Assembly (NCBI GenBank): GCA_018333635.1 | Contig: JAGXTL010000010.1 | Span: forward strand, 1 to 64,000 | DNA length: 64,000 nt | Direction of reading: 5' to 3' | From: Dethiobacter sp. | Lineage (GTDB): Bacteria > Bacillota > Dethiobacteria > Dethiobacterales > Dethiobacteraceae | Part shown: positions 25,169-34,548 of the stretch, one piece after another | Numbering within the stretch: position 1 is the first letter of the stretch | How the letters are laid out: every line of letters starts with the position of its first letter | Translations under genes and position numbers: made by a program | Notes under the pieces: generated by a model | Databases searched by the model: none | What the model saw: only the letters and a program-made list of their open reading frames with translations | Told to the model about the DNA's origin: nothing

Positions 25169-25850
25169 TGCCACTTGGATTATAATATTGCCGGCATTTG
25201 TTTTTGCCCTATGGGCGCAAACAAGGGTTCAGTCAGCTTACGGAAAATACTCGCGCGTTTTTGCTCGTTCCGGAATCAGCGGCGCTCAATCGGCAAGACG
25301 GCTGCTGGATGCTGCCGGGCTAAGTAATATTGCGGTGGAGCAGGGACAAGGGCATCTAACTGATCATTATGACCCAAGAAGCGGTGTGGTCCGTCTCTCG
25401 CCCGGCGTTTATCAAAGCAGTTCTTTGGCTGCCCTTGGCATCGCGGCTCACGAAGCCGGTCATGCCATCCAGCATGGAGAAGGCTACATGCCGCTGGCTT
25501 TTCGCAATAATATTTTTCCTGTAGCCAATATTGGTTCACGGATGGCTGTTCCTTTATTCTTCATCGGCTTTCTCTTTGGAGGTGCCGGCCAAGGTTTGGC
25601 GTGGCTAATGGATGTGGGGATTCTCTTTTTCTCCTTTGCTGTCTTATTTCAAATAATCACCTTGCCGGTTGAATTTAACGCTTCTACTCGTGCAGTCGCA
25701 CTGCTGGAGGGGAGCGGTTTTATCAGCCGTGATGAAGTAGGACCCACGCGGCAGGTATTAAACGCAGCGGCTTTGACTTATCTTGCTGCGGCTGCAGTTG
25801 CTATCACGCAGCTGATCCGGCTGTTGATTTTGCGTGACAGACGGAATTAA
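25149..25850 (+). CDS. YugP-type zinc metallopeptidase
   Basis: A 233-residue membrane protein from ATG 25149, with GGAGGAGGAG upstream. One helix at the N-terminus, the zinc motif AAHEAGHAIQH (about residues 98-108), then two or more helices and LPVEFNASTRAVALL, the usual third element. It belongs to the neutral zinc metallopeptidase family represented by Bacillus YugP, acting at the membrane; substrates are unknown. It is coupled to DUF116 upstream and rsmB downstream. Confidence 0.85.
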   Translation: MFMFLPDATWIIILPAFVFALWAQTRVQSAYGKYSRVFARSGISGAQSARRLLDAAGLSNIAVEQGQGHLTDHYDPRSGVVRLSPGVYQSSSLAALGIAAHEAGHAIQHGEGYMPLAFRNNIFPVANIGSRMAVPLFFIGFLFGGAGQGLAWLMDVGILFFSFAVLFQIITLPVEFNASTRAVALLEGSGFISRDEVGPTRQVLNAAALTYLAAAAVAITQLIRLLILRDRRN

Positions 25851-25851
25851 G

Positions 25852-27207
25852 ATGGATAAGCGGCGAAAAAGGGATGCCAGAGAAGCCAGCCTAATGGCGT
25901 TGCAGCGGGTGGAAGAGGACGGGGCGTTTGTTAATCTGGCTCTGGCCGAGGTGTTGGCCGCAGCGCCCATGGAGCAGCGGGATAAGGGGTTGGCGACGGA
26001 AATAACCTACGGTGTAATCACCCATAGGCTGACGCTCGATTGGATGATCAGCCAAGTTGCCGCGCGTCCTGTGGAAAAAATTGATGCTTCGCTTTTGCAA
26101 ATTTTGCGCATCGGTTTTTACCAGCTCTTTTATCTAAACAGGATTCCTGCCTCTGCCGCAGTGTATGCCACGGTGGAGTTGGCTAAAAAGGGGAAAAAGA
26201 AGGGGTTGGCCCCTTTTGTTAACGGTGTGTTGAGAGGTGCTTTGCGGCAAAAGGATAGTTTGCCTTGGCCGGAGCGCTCCGACGACGAGTCAGCCTACCT
26301 TGCTCTGCGCCATGCTCATCCTCAGTGGTTAGTGAAGCGCTGGCTGGCACAATATGGTTCTCAGGAGACTGAGGAATTGCTGCAAGCAAATAACAGGCCT
26401 GCGCCGCTGACGGCTCGTGTCAATACGTTGCTGACGACCAGGGAGGGTTTGCTGACTTCTTTAGCGGGGGAAGGGGTCGAAGCTGCCCCCAGCTTGGCGG
26501 CTCCCGAAGGAGTTATTTTTAAAACCGGCGGACGTCTGACTTCTTTGGCTGCGTACAGGCAGGGGTTGTTTCAAGTACAAGGGGAAAGCGCTATGTTCGC
26601 CGCCAGGATTTTGGCGCCACTTCCGGGCGAGGATGTGCTGGATTGCTGCAGTGCTCCCGGTGGGAAGACAACGCACTTGGCTCAACTGATGGAAAACCAG
26701 GGAAAAGTTCTGGCATTAGATATTTATCCGCACCGCTTGGCACTGGTGGAAGCAAACTGTCGCCGTTTAAGGGTGGATAATGTGCGTACCTTCTGTCTGG
26801 ATGCAAGGGAAATCGACCCGCTTAAGCAGGGGTTTTTCGACAGAATTTTATTAGACGTGCCATGTTCCGGACTGGGTGTGCTGCGGCGAAAACCGGATTT
26901 AAAGTGGCGCATTGAGGAAAAAGATATTTTTGAGTTGGCACAGTTGCAGAAAGAGCTTGTTCAGGCTGCTCTTTCTGTGTTGAAACCTGGGGGAGCCATG
27001 CTTTACTGCACGTGTACTAATGAGCCGGAAGAAACAGAAGAAGTGGTTGCCCATACTCTATTAAATAACCGAGATTTGTCTTTGGGAGAGCTTGCTTCCA
27101 GTCTGCCGCCGCAGTGCCAAGCAGGAGTTGGCGAATTTGGAGTTCACTTGCTGCCGCAGCGCCATCGCTTGGATGGGTTTTTCTTCAGCCTTTTAAAAAA
27201 GCGATAA
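25852..27207 (+). CDS. rsmB: 16S rRNA (cytosine-967 C5) methyltransferase
   Basis: About 451 residues: an N-terminal NusB-like helical domain (REASLMALQRVEEDGAFVN) and a C-terminal SAM-dependent methyltransferase. Visible motifs are DCCSAPGGKTTHLAQ for SAM binding, LDVPCSGLGVLRRKPD with a catalytic Cys, and YCTCTNEPEE with the second Cys. It methylates C967 of 16S rRNA. ATG at 25852 is favoured over an in-frame GTG at 25834 inside the preceding gene; the ribosome binding site is weak, so translational coupling is likely. Confidence 0.93.
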   Translation: MDKRRKRDAREASLMALQRVEEDGAFVNLALAEVLAAAPMEQRDKGLATEITYGVITHRLTLDWMISQVAARPVEKIDASLLQILRIGFYQLFYLNRIPASAAVYATVELAKKGKKKGLAPFVNGVLRGALRQKDSLPWPERSDDESAYLALRHAHPQWLVKRWLAQYGSQETEELLQANNRPAPLTARVNTLLTTREGLLTSLAGEGVEAAPSLAAPEGVIFKTGGRLTSLAAYRQGLFQVQGESAMFAARILAPLPGEDVLDCCSAPGGKTTHLAQLMENQGKVLALDIYPHRLALVEANCRRLRVDNVRTFCLDAREIDPLKQGFFDRILLDVPCSGLGVLRRKPDLKWRIEEKDIFELAQLQKELVQAALSVLKPGGAMLYCTCTNEPEETEEVVAHTLLNNRDLSLGELASSLPPQCQAGVGEFGVHLLPQRHRLDGFFFSLLKKR

Positions 27208-27237
27208 TTGAAAGAAAATGGCGGCCTACTGGCCGCA

Positions 27238-27266
27238 TTGCAATTTAGCGGTCGGTTTGGTATACT
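27238..27266 (+). promoter_or_regulatory. Promoter of rlmN-prpC-prkC-rsgA-rpe
   Basis: TTGCAA, 17 bases, TATACT in the 130-bp gap after rsmB, about 70 bases before the rlmN start. Confidence 0.6.
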
Positions 27267-27337
27267 TGCTTGAGGAATGAGCGCATTGAGCGGCAGCAAC
27301 GTTAACTCATGCGCCAAGCGGTAAGGACGTGTGTTGG

Positions 27338-28384
27338 ATGAGGAAAAAAATTAATATCTTGGCATTATCCCCTGAGCAATTTGCGGTTCTATTGTCCGGG
27401 CTTGGCCACCCGGCGTACAGAGCTGGGCAGATTTTGGTCTGGCTTTATCAGAAAGGTGCCCGCTCATTCGCGGAGATGACTAATTTGCCAAAATCATTAC
27501 GCCAGCAATTGAGCGAATTTGCTGAAATCGGTTTTTTGGAGACGGTAAAGCGGCAGGTATCAAGAGACGGAACGGAGAAATATCTATTTGCGTTGGCAGA
27601 CGGTCAGATGGTGGAGACAGTTGGCCTGCCTTATAATATCGGCTACAGTGCCTGTATCTCGACACAGGTTGGTTGTAAAATGGGCTGCATTTTTTGCGCT
27701 TCGGGATTGCCCGGCTTTGGCCGCAATCTTTCTGCCGCAGAAATTTTGGCTCAAGTGCTGCAAATTAAAGAGGAATTGTCTGCACAAGGCAAGGAATTAA
27801 AAAGCTTGGTTCTGATGGGCACAGGTGAACCGCTCGACAATTTTGCCGCCATGGTGCCTTTTCTCGAAGCGGTAAGAGATCCCCAACGGCTCGGGATGAG
27901 TTTGCGCCATGTGACACTTTCTACTGCCGGGCTGGTGCCAAAAATCAGGGAATTGGCAGCACTTAAACTGCCGCTTACTTTGGCAGTGTCGCTCCATGCG
28001 TCAAACAATACTCTGCGAGATAAAATAATGCCGATTAACAAAAAATATCAGATGGAAGAACTGCTTGCCGCTTGTGATGAGTACTCTAAGTTGACAGGCC
28101 GGCGGATAACATATGAATATACGCTGATTGAAGGCTTAAATGATGGGATTAAAGAAGCACGTGAGCTGGCGCTCCTTCTGAAAAAAAGAGCTTGTCATCT
28201 TAATCTGATTCCCTTTAATGCGGTGCCGGAATTAGGGCTGAGCCCCAGTCCTCAGCCGGTCATGCAGGCATTTGTGGCTGCCTTGCGTAGCAGCGGCCTT
28301 AAGGTGACTGTCAGACGCAGGCTGGGTGCAGATATTGCCGCAGCCTGCGGGCAGTTAAGTAACAAGATGAGTGGGGATTGTTAG
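27338..28384 (+). CDS. rlmN: Dual-specificity 23S rRNA/tRNA adenine C2-methyltransferase RlmN
   Basis: About 348 residues from ATG 27338, with AAGGA 10 bases upstream. A radical SAM enzyme with the GCKMGCIFCASG cluster motif (C-x3-C-x2-C) near residue 113, LVLMGTGEPLDN for SAM binding, and the late ACGQL cysteine that carries the methyl intermediate. It methylates A2503 of 23S rRNA and A37 of certain tRNAs. It is the first gene of a run that continues with the PP2C phosphatase and PASTA kinase. Confidence 0.94.
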   Translation: MRKKINILALSPEQFAVLLSGLGHPAYRAGQILVWLYQKGARSFAEMTNLPKSLRQQLSEFAEIGFLETVKRQVSRDGTEKYLFALADGQMVETVGLPYNIGYSACISTQVGCKMGCIFCASGLPGFGRNLSAAEILAQVLQIKEELSAQGKELKSLVLMGTGEPLDNFAAMVPFLEAVRDPQRLGMSLRHVTLSTAGLVPKIRELAALKLPLTLAVSLHASNNTLRDKIMPINKKYQMEELLAACDEYSKLTGRRITYEYTLIEGLNDGIKEARELALLLKKRACHLNLIPFNAVPELGLSPSPQPVMQAFVAALRSSGLKVTVRRRLGADIAAACGQLSNKMSGDC

Positions 28385-28403
28385 CATGCAAAGGGTGAAA
28401 GTA

Positions 28404-29147
28404 ATGAGAGCTGCGGGGATTAGCCATCCGGGAAGAGTGAGAGAAAAAAATGAAGACGGCTATCTTATTTGGCAGGAAGGAGCACTTTCTCTTTTTGCCG
28501 TGGCTGACGGGATGGGTGGACATGCCGCCGGAGAAGTGGCCAGCACGCTTGCCCTGGAAACTGTTAAACAATCTTTGATAGAGCAACGGCTAACGCTTCA
28601 GGAGAAAGTTGGAGAAGGCTGCGCTATTGAGCCGTATTTAGCAGAAATATTAACTGCCGCCAACGATAAAATTCTCCTGGCAGGCGGTAATGGGACAGAG
28701 TGCGTCGGAATGGGGACAACACTGACGTTGCTTTTTGCTGTTTCAGGGCAGGCATGGATTGGGCATATCGGCGACAGCCGCGCATATTTGCTGCGCCAAG
28801 GCCGCTTGGAGATGCTTACTGAAGACCATACCTTAGTGTCGCAACTGGCTCGTTCCGGTCAGATTAGTGAAGAAGAGAAGAAAAGCCATCCTCAGCGCCA
28901 TATTCTGACTCAGGCCCTGGGTACGGAGCATGCACCGTCATATGATATTCAAAAATTTTTGCTGCAAGCTGGTGATCTTTTTCTGCTTTGCACTGACGGT
29001 CTCTATGGGTTGGTGGATGATGAAGAGCTGCTTTTTGAGCTTCAGGCAGCTGACCCGCCGGAAGTTATTCTGGAACGGTTGGTTGAGCAGGCTAATGAGC
29101 GGGGTGGCATTGATAATATAACGGCAATACTAGTGATCGCTTCATAA
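28404..29147 (+). CDS. prpC: PP2C-family Ser/Thr phosphatase
   Basis: About 247 residues, with metal-binding motifs REKNEDGYL, VADGMGGHAAGEVAS, GIDNIT at the C-terminus and LLCTDGLYGLV. It dephosphorylates targets of the neighbouring PASTA kinase. Three in-frame ATGs (28371, 28386, 28404) are possible; the last gives the usual N-terminus MRAAGISHPGRVREKNED and is chosen, with only a modest ribosome binding site. It is cotranscribed with prkC. Confidence 0.93.
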   Translation: MRAAGISHPGRVREKNEDGYLIWQEGALSLFAVADGMGGHAAGEVASTLALETVKQSLIEQRLTLQEKVGEGCAIEPYLAEILTAANDKILLAGGNGTECVGMGTTLTLLFAVSGQAWIGHIGDSRAYLLRQGRLEMLTEDHTLVSQLARSGQISEEEKKSHPQRHILTQALGTEHAPSYDIQKFLLQAGDLFLLCTDGLYGLVDDEELLFELQAADPPEVILERLVEQANERGGIDNITAILVIAS

Positions 29148-29174
29148 TGTCGGTTTGATGACTGAGGTGACGAG

Positions 29175-30983
29175 ATGATTGGCAAGATTTTGGGGAAGCG
29201 CTACCAGGTGGTAGAAAAAATTGGCGATGGCGGGACTGCCTTTGTCTTTAAAGGGATGGACAATCTGCTTAACCGCCATGTGACAATTAAAGTATTGCGC
29301 CCTGAATATGTGAGCGACCTTGATTTTGTTCGCCGTTTTCGCCGGGAAGCACAAGCTGCTGCCAGCCTTTCCCATCCGAATATTGTGAGTATTTACGATG
29401 TGGGTGAGGAAGACGGCATCCGCTATATTGTGATGGAATATATTCAAGGGCAGTCTTTAAAGGAATTGATTGATGACCTTGGCCGTTTGCCGGTACGCAT
29501 GGCGGTGGATTATGCCTGTCAGATAGCTCACGCTTTAAGTAAAGCCCATAAACATGGCATTATCCATCGCGATATTAAGCCTCACAATATTTTGATTGGT
29601 GAGGACGGACGCTTAAAAGTGACTGATTTCGGTATCGCTCAAGCTGTGACTGCCTCCACAGTAACTTACAGCGATGCTTTCTTAGGTTCGGTTCATTATT
29701 TTTCACCGGAGCAGGCAAGCGGCGGCCAAACAGATGAAAAGTCCGATATTTACTCACTTGGCATTGTGCTTTTCGAAATGCTGACGGGAAAAGTTCCATA
29801 CAGCGGCGATTCTCCTGTTTCGGTGGCGCTAAAACATATCCAGGAGCCGTTTCCAAAGCCGCGGGAAATTAATTCGCAAATCCCTATCGCTGTCGAGCGT
29901 ATTATTCGCAAAGCGGCAGAAAAGAATCCGGAGAACCGCTACATCTCAGCACGGGAAATGTCCGGCGAGTTGTCGAATTTTTTAAACGGCAAAGAAAATG
30001 TGGCCACTGAACAGTTGTTTACTCCTAACCTCAGCCAGACGAAAAATTTAAATTCAAACAAAAAAAGAAGGTTGAAGCCGATCCATCGGGCAGCGCTCGT
30101 TGCAGCATTGCTAATGATTGCCTTGCTGATATATGGTGTTCTGACCTTGCGTGCATACTGGATTGTCCCTGATGTGGAAGTGCCGGTGGTGGAAGGGGAA
30201 TTATTGTCTCAGGCGGCAAGCATTTTAGCTGACGCAGGGCTGGCTCACCGCGTGTCAGACCAAGTGGTCAGTGATCTTGTGCCGGCGGGCTATGTGATTA
30301 GCCAATCGCCAGCGGCCGGGCGGGTCGTTAAAAAAGGTCGGGAAATTGAACTTGTCCTGAGTACCGGGCCGGATCTGGTTGAAGTCGCAGATGTGATGGG
30401 GAAAATGGTGCGTGAAGCCACACTGCTTTTAGAAGGGCAGGGATTTGCGGTAGAAGTTCTGGAACGACACAGCGAGGAGCTCTCCGGAACAGTCATTGCT
30501 CAGAATCCCGGCAGGGGACATCGTATTTCCAGGGGGTCCACGGTAACAATAAATGTAAGTATCGGGGGTAAACCTTTCCCCGTGCGTGATTTGCGCGGGC
30601 TGAATTTGGAGGACGCAAAAAAATGGCTGGAACTTTTTGGTCTTGAATTGCGCTTTGTAGCGGAGGATGATAGTGATACCTTTACGGCTGGGCAGGTGAT
30701 CGATCAAATTCCCGCAGCCGGTGAGTTAGTGCAGGCCGGAACTTTGGTAGATTTGACTGTCAGCAAAGGTCCCGGGCAGCCCGGATTGCAAAGACATGAG
30801 ATTCAAATTCCCACTAATGATATTCCTGTAGGCGAGGAAGTAACCGTAATTGTTCGCGATGCTGCTGGTGAGCGGACAGAGAAGTTTCGAAGTACAGGTG
30901 AACAGATTGTCACTTTCGGTTTAGGCAGCGGAGAAGTGGAAGTGCGTTGGCAAAATAATGTGGAGATCAGAAATTTTCCATAG
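29175..30983 (+). CDS. prkC: PASTA-domain serine/threonine protein kinase
   Basis: A 602-residue Hanks-type kinase. Catalytic domain at residues 10-270 with GDGGTAFVFKG, the ATP lysine in VTIKVL, HRDIKPHNIL and DFGIA; one membrane helix at about residues 305-325; three extracellular PASTA repeats at about 335-535 that bind muropeptides. After the repeats an additional segment of about 65 residues (from LQRHEIQIPTNDIP) has a beta-rich look and a WQNNVEIRNFP end. In relatives this kinase senses cell-wall fragments and influences growth, spore germination and translation. ATG 29175 has TGAGGTGA upstream. Confidence 0.95.
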   Translation: MIGKILGKRYQVVEKIGDGGTAFVFKGMDNLLNRHVTIKVLRPEYVSDLDFVRRFRREAQAAASLSHPNIVSIYDVGEEDGIRYIVMEYIQGQSLKELIDDLGRLPVRMAVDYACQIAHALSKAHKHGIIHRDIKPHNILIGEDGRLKVTDFGIAQAVTASTVTYSDAFLGSVHYFSPEQASGGQTDEKSDIYSLGIVLFEMLTGKVPYSGDSPVSVALKHIQEPFPKPREINSQIPIAVERIIRKAAEKNPENRYISAREMSGELSNFLNGKENVATEQLFTPNLSQTKNLNSNKKRRLKPIHRAALVAALLMIALLIYGVLTLRAYWIVPDVEVPVVEGELLSQAASILADAGLAHRVSDQVVSDLVPAGYVISQSPAAGRVVKKGREIELVLSTGPDLVEVADVMGKMVREATLLLEGQGFAVEVLERHSEELSGTVIAQNPGRGHRISRGSTVTINVSIGGKPFPVRDLRGLNLEDAKKWLELFGLELRFVAEDDSDTFTAGQVIDQIPAAGELVQAGTLVDLTVSKGPGQPGLQRHEIQIPTNDIPVGEEVTVIVRDAAGERTEKFRSTGEQIVTFGLGSGEVEVRWQNNVEIRNFP

Positions 30984-30991
30984 AACTAGGG

Positions 30992-31876
30992 GTGAAGGTG
31001 CTGCGGGGAATTATTATTAGAGCAGTAGGCGGTTTTTATGATGTGCGGGCAGAAGACGGCGTCGAATACCGCTGCAGTGCCCGCGGCCGCTTTAAGAAGG
31101 ATGGGACAACGATCTATGTGGGGGATCGCGCCAGTATAACTCCCCTGTCCGGGCAGGAAGGAGTCTTGGATGCGGTTGAACTGCGTGAGACGTTTTTGGC
31201 CCGCCCTCAGGTTGCCAATGTGGAGCAGGTGGTGATCGTCTGTGCGCCGCAAAACCCTCAGCTCTCCCTGCAGCTCTTGGACAGATTGCTCGTGTTGGCT
31301 GAAAACGAGCAATTGCGAGCCATTATTTGTATGAATAAAGAAGATCTGCCCCATGAGGAAGCGGAGCAATCTTTGCGCAATCTCTACGAGAGTGCCGGAT
31401 ATCTGCTGCTGATGACTAGTGCAAAATTTGGGCAGGGGATAGAAGAACTGAAACAGGAACTCTGCGGCAGAATCTCGGTGCTGGCCGGTCCGTCAGGCGT
31501 GGGGAAATCATCGCTCCTAAACAGTATTCAGCCCGGCTTAAAGCTGCGCACCGGTGAAATTTCTGAAAGACTGAAGAGCGGCCGGCATACTACACGTCAG
31601 GTTGAACTATTGGCGCTGGATTGCGGCGGCTTAGTGGCAGACACACCCGGATTTAGTCAGTTACTTTTAGCGGCTGTTTCCCCGCAAAGATTGCCGTTAT
31701 GTTTTCCTGAATTTTCCTTGTTTGCTCCAAAGTGTCGTTTTACTCCCTGCAGACACCGGGATGAGCCGGATTGTGCTGTGAAAAAGGCGGTTGCCTCCGG
31801 CAAGATAGCTGAGTCACGCTTCAAGAACTATCTCGTCTTTCTGGACGAGGTTTTAACCCAGGAGAGGAGGTACTGA
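30992..31876 (+). CDS. rsgA: Ribosome small subunit GTPase RsgA
   Basis: A 294-residue circularly permuted GTPase involved in 30S subunit maturation. N-terminal OB domain, then the permuted G-motifs: CMNKEDLP (G4), [13 protein letters not shown] (G1), DTPGFSQL (G3), then the zinc region [19 protein letters not shown] 30992 is given; GTG 30998 has better ribosome-binding-site spacing and is an equal candidate. It follows prkC by eight bases and precedes rpe by one base. Confidence 0.94.
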   Translation: MKVLRGIIIRAVGGFYDVRAEDGVEYRCSARGRFKKDGTTIYVGDRASITPLSGQEGVLDAVELRETFLARPQVANVEQVVIVCAPQNPQLSLQLLDRLLVLAENEQLRAIICMNKEDLPHEEAEQSLRNLYESAGYLLLMTSAKFGQGIEELKQELCGRISVLAGPSGVGKSSLLNSIQPGLKLRTGEISERLKSGRHTTRQVELLALDCGGLVADTPGFSQLLLAAVSPQRLPLCFPEFSLFAPKCRFTPCRHRDEPDCAVKKAVASGKIAESRFKNYLVFLDEVLTQERRY

Positions 31877-31877
31877 C

Positions 31878-32531
31878 ATGGTTAAAATTGCCCCATCGCT
31901 GCTGTCTGCCGATTTTTCCCGCCTGGCGGAAGAAGTGAAAAAGGTTGAGGAAGGCGGAGCGCATTGGTTGCATTTTGATGTAATGGATGGGCATTTTGTT
32001 CCTAATATCACCATCGGTCCACAAGTTGTCAGCTCGTTACGCAGTCAATCTTCATTGTTCTTTGATGTGCATTTGATGATTGAAAAACCTGAGCGTTATT
32101 TGGAGGCTTTTATGCGAGCCGGAGCCGACTTGATCACTGTGTCGGCGGAAGCATGCACTCATCTGCATCGTGTGTTACAGATGATTCGTGACTTGGGAGT
32201 TAAAGTCGGAGTGGCGCTGAATCCGGCAACGCCACTCTCCGTGCTGGAATATGTTTTGACTGACATTGATCTGGTGTTGATTATGAGTGTAAATCCCGGT
32301 TTTGGCGGACAGAAATTTATTCCGTCCGCTTTAGCGAAAATCCGCCGTTTAAAAGAGCTGCTTGGGGATCTTCCTATTCATCTTCAGGTGGATGGCGGAA
32401 TCACTGCGGAAACAGCGCCGCAGGTTAAAGAGGCTGGCGCCACTGTGCTGGTAGCGGGAACGGCAATTTTTGGAGAGACGGATGTGGTAGCAGCTATCAA
32501 GATGCTCAAGACAGAAAAAAAGTTGGTATAA
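31878..32531 (+). CDS. rpe: Ribulose-phosphate 3-epimerase
   Basis: A 217-residue TIM-barrel enzyme interconverting ribulose 5-phosphate and xylulose 5-phosphate. Motifs: [23 protein letters not shown] with metal ligands, [14 protein letters not shown] and QVDGGI. ATG 31878 has AGGAGG at good distance. Its last bases contain the -35 hexamer of the riboflavin promoter. Confidence 0.95.
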   Translation: MVKIAPSLLSADFSRLAEEVKKVEEGGAHWLHFDVMDGHFVPNITIGPQVVSSLRSQSSLFFDVHLMIEKPERYLEAFMRAGADLITVSAEACTHLHRVLQMIRDLGVKVGVALNPATPLSVLEYVLTDIDLVLIMSVNPGFGGQKFIPSALAKIRRLKELLGDLPIHLQVDGGITAETAPQVKEAGATVLVAGTAIFGETDVVAAIKMLKTEKKLV

Positions 32532-32551
32532 TGCCTACTCTATGCTATAAT
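32523..32551 (+). promoter_or_regulatory. Promoter of the riboflavin operon
   Basis: TTGGTA, 17 bases, TATAAT. The -35 overlaps the rpe stop region. The predicted start of transcription falls just before the FMN riboswitch. Confidence 0.65.
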
Positions 32552-32561
32552 CTATTTGTAA

Positions 32562-32682
32562 TTCCTTCAGGGACAGGTGAGAAGGTTAGCCTTCAATTCC
32601 TAACCGGCGGTAAAGCCCGCGAGCCATTGGCTGATCCGATGCTATTTCGGAGCCGACAGTAAAGTCTGGATGGGAGAAGGAA
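32562..32682 (+). promoter_or_regulatory. FMN riboswitch (RFN element)
   Basis: The segment contains the conserved RFN blocks in order: AGGGACAGGTGA, CCTAACCGGCGGTAAAGCC, GCGAGCC, GAGCCGACAGTAAAGTC and GGATGGGAGAAGGAA. Outer stem P1 is TTCCTT (32562-32567) with AAGGAA (32677-32682). It binds FMN and, with the terminator just downstream, lowers rib operon expression when flavin is plentiful. Confidence 0.95.
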
Positions 32683-32703
32683 GGCTTATTTCCGTGCCAT
32701 CAA

Positions 32704-32727
32704 CCCTGGGAAACTCCCGGGGTTTTT
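32704..32727 (+). terminator. Riboswitch-controlled terminator
   Basis: CCCTGGGA (32704-32711) pairs with TCCCGGGG (32715-32722), including one G-U pair, followed by five T residues. Position 20 bases after the riboswitch and before ribD indicates transcriptional attenuation. Confidence 0.85.
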
Positions 32728-32759
32728 ATTTACCTTAAAAAGAAGAGGTGTTTGCTGAA

Positions 32760-33863
32760 ATGGAAGCAGACCAGCGCTATATGCGCCTTGCGTTGGATTT
32801 GGCGGCGCAAGGGCTTGGCGGCACCAGTCCAAATCCCATGGTAGGAGCGGTGTTGGTAAAGGATGGCGAAATAATCGGCACTGGTTATCACCAGCGGGCG
32901 GGTGGGCCTCATGCGGAAATTATTGCTCTGGAAGAGGCGGGGGCCGCGGCAGCTGGAGCTACCCTTTATGTAACGTTGGAACCGTGTTCCCATACAGGAA
33001 GAACACCGCCTTGCACCGAACGGATTATTGCGGCCGGCATCCGTAAAGTTGTGGTAGGCATGCGCGACCCAAATCCACTAGTTAATGGACGGGGGCTCGC
33101 CCGACTGGAGGAAGCAGGCCTCAAACTTAAAACAGGCGTTTTAGAGGAGAGGGCTGCGCGGCTGAATGAAGTTTTTGTCAAGTATATAACTGTCAGACGC
33201 CCTTTTGTAACGATGAAAGCTGCCATGACACTGGATGGCAAAATTGCTACTCGCAGCAAAGCCTCACGTTGGATTTCCGGCCAGCGTTCCCGGGAATACG
33301 TTCATGGGCTTAGGCACCAGCACGATGCGATAATGGTCGGCATCGGCACGCTGCTGGCCGACAACCCACGACTGACGGCACGTCTGCCGGGGGGCAGCAA
33401 AAATCCCTTGCGTGTAATTATTGATAGTAAAGCCAGAACCCCGTTGACTGCCGAGGTGATTGTTGAACAACCGGAGAACACTTTGCTTTTTGTGACAGAT
33501 AGCGCACCGGAAGAGCGAGTTACTGCTTTGCAGGCAAGCGGTGTCACTTTGGTAAGGCTCACACCGGACCTGATGGGTCTTGTGCCGTTGCCTGCCGTTA
33601 TGGATGAATTGGGTCGTCGAGAAATCATGTCAGTGTTAGTGGAGGGGGGCAGTAACCTTAATTATTCCCTGTTGGAACACGGCCTGGTAGACAAAGTGAA
33701 TATCTTTGTTGCCCCACTGCTGTTTGGAGGCAGCGGCGCGCCGTCTCCGGTGGGTGGAGAAGGGGTAGCGACTGTGGAAGAAGCGTGGCAGGTGCGGGAT
33801 ATAGAAATAAACCGTTATGAAGCAGATCTTTTGATTACAGGATATATTGTTTATCCCAAGTAG
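32760..33863 (+). CDS. ribD: Bifunctional riboflavin deaminase/reductase RibD
   Basis: About 367 residues. N-terminal deaminase with GGPHAEIIALEEAG (catalytic Glu and zinc His) and EPCSHTGRTPPCT (zinc cysteines); C-terminal reductase with MTLDGKIATRSKASRWISG and VEGGSNLNYSLL. It carries out steps two and three of riboflavin synthesis. ATG 32760 is preferred over GTG 32748 because AGAGGTG lies 9 bases before it. Confidence 0.95.
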   Translation: MEADQRYMRLALDLAAQGLGGTSPNPMVGAVLVKDGEIIGTGYHQRAGGPHAEIIALEEAGAAAAGATLYVTLEPCSHTGRTPPCTERIIAAGIRKVVVGMRDPNPLVNGRGLARLEEAGLKLKTGVLEERAARLNEVFVKYITVRRPFVTMKAAMTLDGKIATRSKASRWISGQRSREYVHGLRHQHDAIMVGIGTLLADNPRLTARLPGGSKNPLRVIIDSKARTPLTAEVIVEQPENTLLFVTDSAPEERVTALQASGVTLVRLTPDLMGLVPLPAVMDELGRREIMSVLVEGGSNLNYSLLEHGLVDKVNIFVAPLLFGGSGAPSPVGGEGVATVEEAWQVRDIEINRYEADLLITGYIVYPK

Positions 33864-33877
33864 CGATAGGAGGCGCC

Positions 33878-34531
33878 ATGTTTACTGGTATAGTGGAAGA
33901 ATTGGGATTGGTAAAGTTGTTGTCTGTGCGGGCTGATACAGCGCAGCTGCAGTTGTCTGCACAGACAGTCCTGACTAATGTGAAGTTGGGGGACAGTATC
34001 GCTGTAAATGGTGTCTGCCTGACGGTAGTTACTTTTTCAGCTCGGGAGTTTGCGGTTGATGTGATGCCGGAAACGTTGCGCAGGAGCAACTTAATGGAGC
34101 TTAAGCCAGGTGATGCGGTGAATTTGGAACGTGCGCTGGCCTTTGGCGGCCGCCTTGGCGGCCATCTGGTAAGCGGCCATGTGGACGGAATCGGCCATAT
34201 TACAGAACGTCGCTTGGAAGGAAATGCAGTACTTTTTCGTTTTAGCGTTCCGTGCGATGTTTTGCGTTATATCATCCCCAAGGGGAGTGTTGCTGTAGAC
34301 GGAATTTCACTGACTGTGACAGACACGGGTTTAGACTGGTTTTCTGTTTCAGTGATTCCTCATACTGTTTCTCACACTACACTGGGCAGGAAAAGGGAAG
34401 GGGAGAAAGTAAACCTGGAAAATGACATGATCGGCAAATATGTGGAGCGCCTGCTTTTAACCAAGCGGGATGAAAAGCAGAAAGAAGATATTTCCGTGGA
34501 TTTCTTAAAGCAAAATGGGTTTCTTCAATAA
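33878..34531 (+). CDS. ribE: Riboflavin synthase alpha chain
   Basis: A 217-residue protein of two homologous lumazine-binding barrels. It starts with the diagnostic MFTGIVEELG, and VNGVCLTV and VDGISLTV are the paired motifs of the two halves. It dismutates two dimethyl-ribityllumazine molecules to riboflavin. AGGAGGC precedes ATG 33878. Confidence 0.95.
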   Translation: MFTGIVEELGLVKLLSVRADTAQLQLSAQTVLTNVKLGDSIAVNGVCLTVVTFSAREFAVDVMPETLRRSNLMELKPGDAVNLERALAFGGRLGGHLVSGHVDGIGHITERRLEGNAVLFRFSVPCDVLRYIIPKGSVAVDGISLTVTDTGLDWFSVSVIPHTVSHTTLGRKREGEKVNLENDMIGKYVERLLLTKRDEKQKEDISVDFLKQNGFLQ

Positions 34532-34548
34532 ATAAGGAGTGAGCTTTT

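Noticed and set aside
27208-27237. GGCGGCC/GGCCGC hairpin after rsmB as terminator
   Set aside because: The stem is short and imperfect, and no T-run follows on the plus strand.
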